Of a stretch of 6,572 nucleotides of DNA, positions 5,682 to 6,572 are shown one piece after another. Positions within the stretch are counted from its first letter, which is position 1; the number at the start of each line of letters is the position of its first letter. Source of the stretch: Oligoflexia bacterium. GTDB lineage: Bacteria > Myxococcota_A > UBA796 > UBA2385. A program made the translations under genes and the position numbers. The notes below the pieces were generated by a model, which made no database searches, was not told the origin of the DNA, and saw only the letters and a list, made by a program, of their open reading frames with translations. Location: NCBI GenBank assembly GCA_013152105.1, contig JAADHA010000107.1, forward strand, positions 1-6,572, given 5' to 3'.

Positions 5682-5686
5682 TGAGG
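5682..5686 (+). promoter_or_regulatory. ribosome binding site of the zinc-ribbon/TerB gene
   Basis: TGAGG lies seven bases before GTG at 5694. An in-frame TGA at 5682-5684 blocks any longer start, so this site and the GTG define the 5' end of the gene. The inverted repeat ends at 5680, so the hairpin would abut this site in the transcript. Confidence 0.6.
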
Positions 5687-5693
5687 ACCACAA

Positions 5694-6572
5694 GTGGCCC
5701 ATGAACTGATTCAGATCCTGTCGAATTGCCCGGCCTGTCGGGTGGAGTCGGCGGTGGTCGAGCTGGTCGAACTGGATGACCACGACAGCCGGGTCGTGGA
5801 CGCTCGCTGTCGGCTCTGCGGTCTCACCAGCCATGACGGCCAGATCGTGGCGGCCGGCCAGCGCTTCACCAGCAGGGACCAGATCGACGCTGCGCTGACC
5901 GCCTGGGCCCGGGCCGAGGGCGAAGACGATGTCGATGCCTTCATCGCCTCGGGCTTTGGTGCAAGGGACCGCGCCGGGGTCTTCGACGCGCTGCTGGCAG
6001 GTCAACCGGTGCAGACCAATTTCGACGTGGTCGCCTGGCTCTTTCCGGGCATGGGTATGGGCGTGGGCGCCTCCAGGGCGATCGCGGATGGAGCGCTCTT
6101 GGCCGATCCGGCCGATCTGGCCCGCTGTGTGGCAGTAGATCTGGCAGCAGGTCTGGCAGCAGATCTGGCAGCAGATCTGGCAGTAGCCGCGCCGCCGGAC
6201 CTGGCGCCCGCCGCCTGCCCGGCCCCCGATGTTGGCTCGCCGCCGGATGCGCGCGTGGTGGCCATCAAGGCCCTCGCCGCGGTGATGCTGGCCGATGGCC
6301 AGGTGCGACCCGGAGAACGGGCCTTTTTAGAAGGCTTTGCGTCACGGGCCGGGCTGCTCTGCCTCGATCCCTCGTGGGTACGAGCCTGGCGCCCCATGGA
6401 CCTTGGCCTGGTGGCGGACCCCGAACCGATCCTCCACGCGATGATTGACCTCGCCTTCATTGACCGGCAGCGCGACCACTCAGAGTGGCGGGTGGTTCGG
6501 GAGTTTGCGCGCCATTGGGGCTATCCCCTGGCGCGGCTCGAAGCCTTGGGGCGTCACAAGGACGACGAAATC
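5694..6572 (+). CDS. zinc-ribbon and TerB-like domain protein (partial, runs off the window)
   Basis: The frame is open from GTG at 5694 to the window end, giving 293 residues with no stop. Residues 1-45 hold two CxxC pairs (Cys12/Cys15 and Cys39/Cys42, 23 residues between), a zinc ribbon. Residues 57-115 look mainly helical, then comes a Gly-rich FPGMGMGVG. Residues 141-175 are a Leu/Ala/Asp-rich segment encoded by a 12-base tandem repeat. Residues about 188-285 resemble a TerB-like helical domain: LAAVMLADGQVRPGE with the acidic pattern of the first half, then IDLAFIDRQRDHSEWRVV, where the second half keeps the frame but has lost some acids. TerB domains are linked to metal binding and envelope stress complexes. 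No signal peptide or clear membrane segment is seen. The function is unknown. The cysteine pairs and sustained protein-like composition argue that this is a real gene and that the antisense frames opposite it are shadows. Confidence 0.85.
   Translation, partial: MAHELIQILSNCPACRVESAVVELVELDDHDSRVVDARCRLCGLTSHDGQIVAAGQRFTSRDQIDAALTAWARAEGEDDVDAFIASGFGARDRAGVFDALLAGQPVQTNFDVVAWLFPGMGMGVGASRAIADGALLADPADLARCVAVDLAAGLAADLAADLAVAAPPDLAPAACPAPDVGSPPDARVVAIKALAAVMLADGQVRPGERAFLEGFASRAGLLCLDPSWVRAWRPMDLGLVADPEPILHAMIDLAFIDRQRDHSEWRVVREFARHWGYPLARLEALGRHKDDEI
6129..6188 (+). repeat. five tandem copies of a 12-base unit, in frame
   Basis: Units close to CTGGCAGCAGAT begin at 6129, 6141, 6153, 6165 and 6177; the third and fourth are identical and the outer ones differ by two to three bases. 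Each encodes four residues, VAVD, LAAG, LAAD, LAAD and LAVA, in the linker between the zinc ribbon part and the TerB-like domain. The unit is a multiple of three, so copy changes would alter linker length without breaking the frame. Confidence 0.85.

Noticed and set aside
5589..6005. A 139-codon upstream extension of the lipoprotein frame.
   Set aside because: It would put the signal peptide in the middle of the protein and run antisense to the zinc-ribbon/TerB gene.
6129..6188. Short tandem repeats as a possible CRISPR array.
   Set aside because: The units are 12 bases, directly adjacent without spacers and in frame within a coding region.
6002..6460. A 152-codon minus-strand open frame near the right edge.
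   Set aside because: Its product is Ala/Arg/Ser-rich low-complexity sequence; the plus strand encodes the TerB-like protein over the same bases.

Overview
This is a GC-rich window that looks like ordinary bacterial chromosome: six tightly packed genes, no tRNA or rRNA, no insertion sequence and no CRISPR array. The large secreted lipoprotein esterase and the zinc-ribbon/TerB protein resemble proteins common in Myxococcota and related former Deltaproteobacteria. I make that placement from the general look of the proteins, with low to moderate confidence. The central pathway is best known from Mycobacterium tuberculosis, but the gene arrangement here differs.

Layout. Five genes run on the minus strand, so they are transcribed from right to left: a lipoprotein of the alpha/beta-hydrolase fold (3696-5588), a stand-alone CoaC-type flavin decarboxylase (3161-3694, one base after the lipoprotein stop), a 150-base gap with a near-perfect dyad, a candidate promoter and a leader hairpin, then cysM (2048-3010), a JAMM peptidase of the Mec type (1569-2039), and a three-domain protein that joins a CysO-like ubiquitin-fold sulfur carrier to a MoeZ-like E1 and a rhodanese (44-1549). 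A sixth gene runs divergently on the plus strand from 5694 off the right edge. It encodes a zinc-ribbon plus TerB-like protein with a 12-base tandem repeat inside it. The 105-base divergent spacer contains a long two-part inverted repeat.

How the genes work together. cysM, mec and cysO-moeZ form a self-contained route to cysteine that uses a protein thiocarboxylate. The E1 domain adenylates the C-terminal Gly-Gly of the carrier, the rhodanese supplies sulfur to make the thiocarboxylate, CysM transfers it to a phosphoserine-type substrate, an S-to-N shift gives carrier-Cys, and the JAMM enzyme releases cysteine. The steps are known from M. tuberculosis CysO/MoeZ/CysM/Mec and are assigned here by motif. 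The upstream CoaC acts on a cysteine-derived intermediate of CoA synthesis, so its placement may reflect shared demand for cysteine.

Most notable observation. The Gly-Gly that must be free for adenylation is buried inside one reading frame, at residues 91-92 of 501, followed directly by Ser-Ser-Ser. The neighbouring gene encodes a JAMM peptidase of the kind that cuts after such a Gly-Gly (natural substrate Gly-Gly-Cys). This suggests that the carrier is made as a precursor and released by the same enzyme that later releases cysteine, much as ubiquitin precursors are processed. An internal ATG with its own Shine-Dalgarno sequence could also make the E1-rhodanese part alone.
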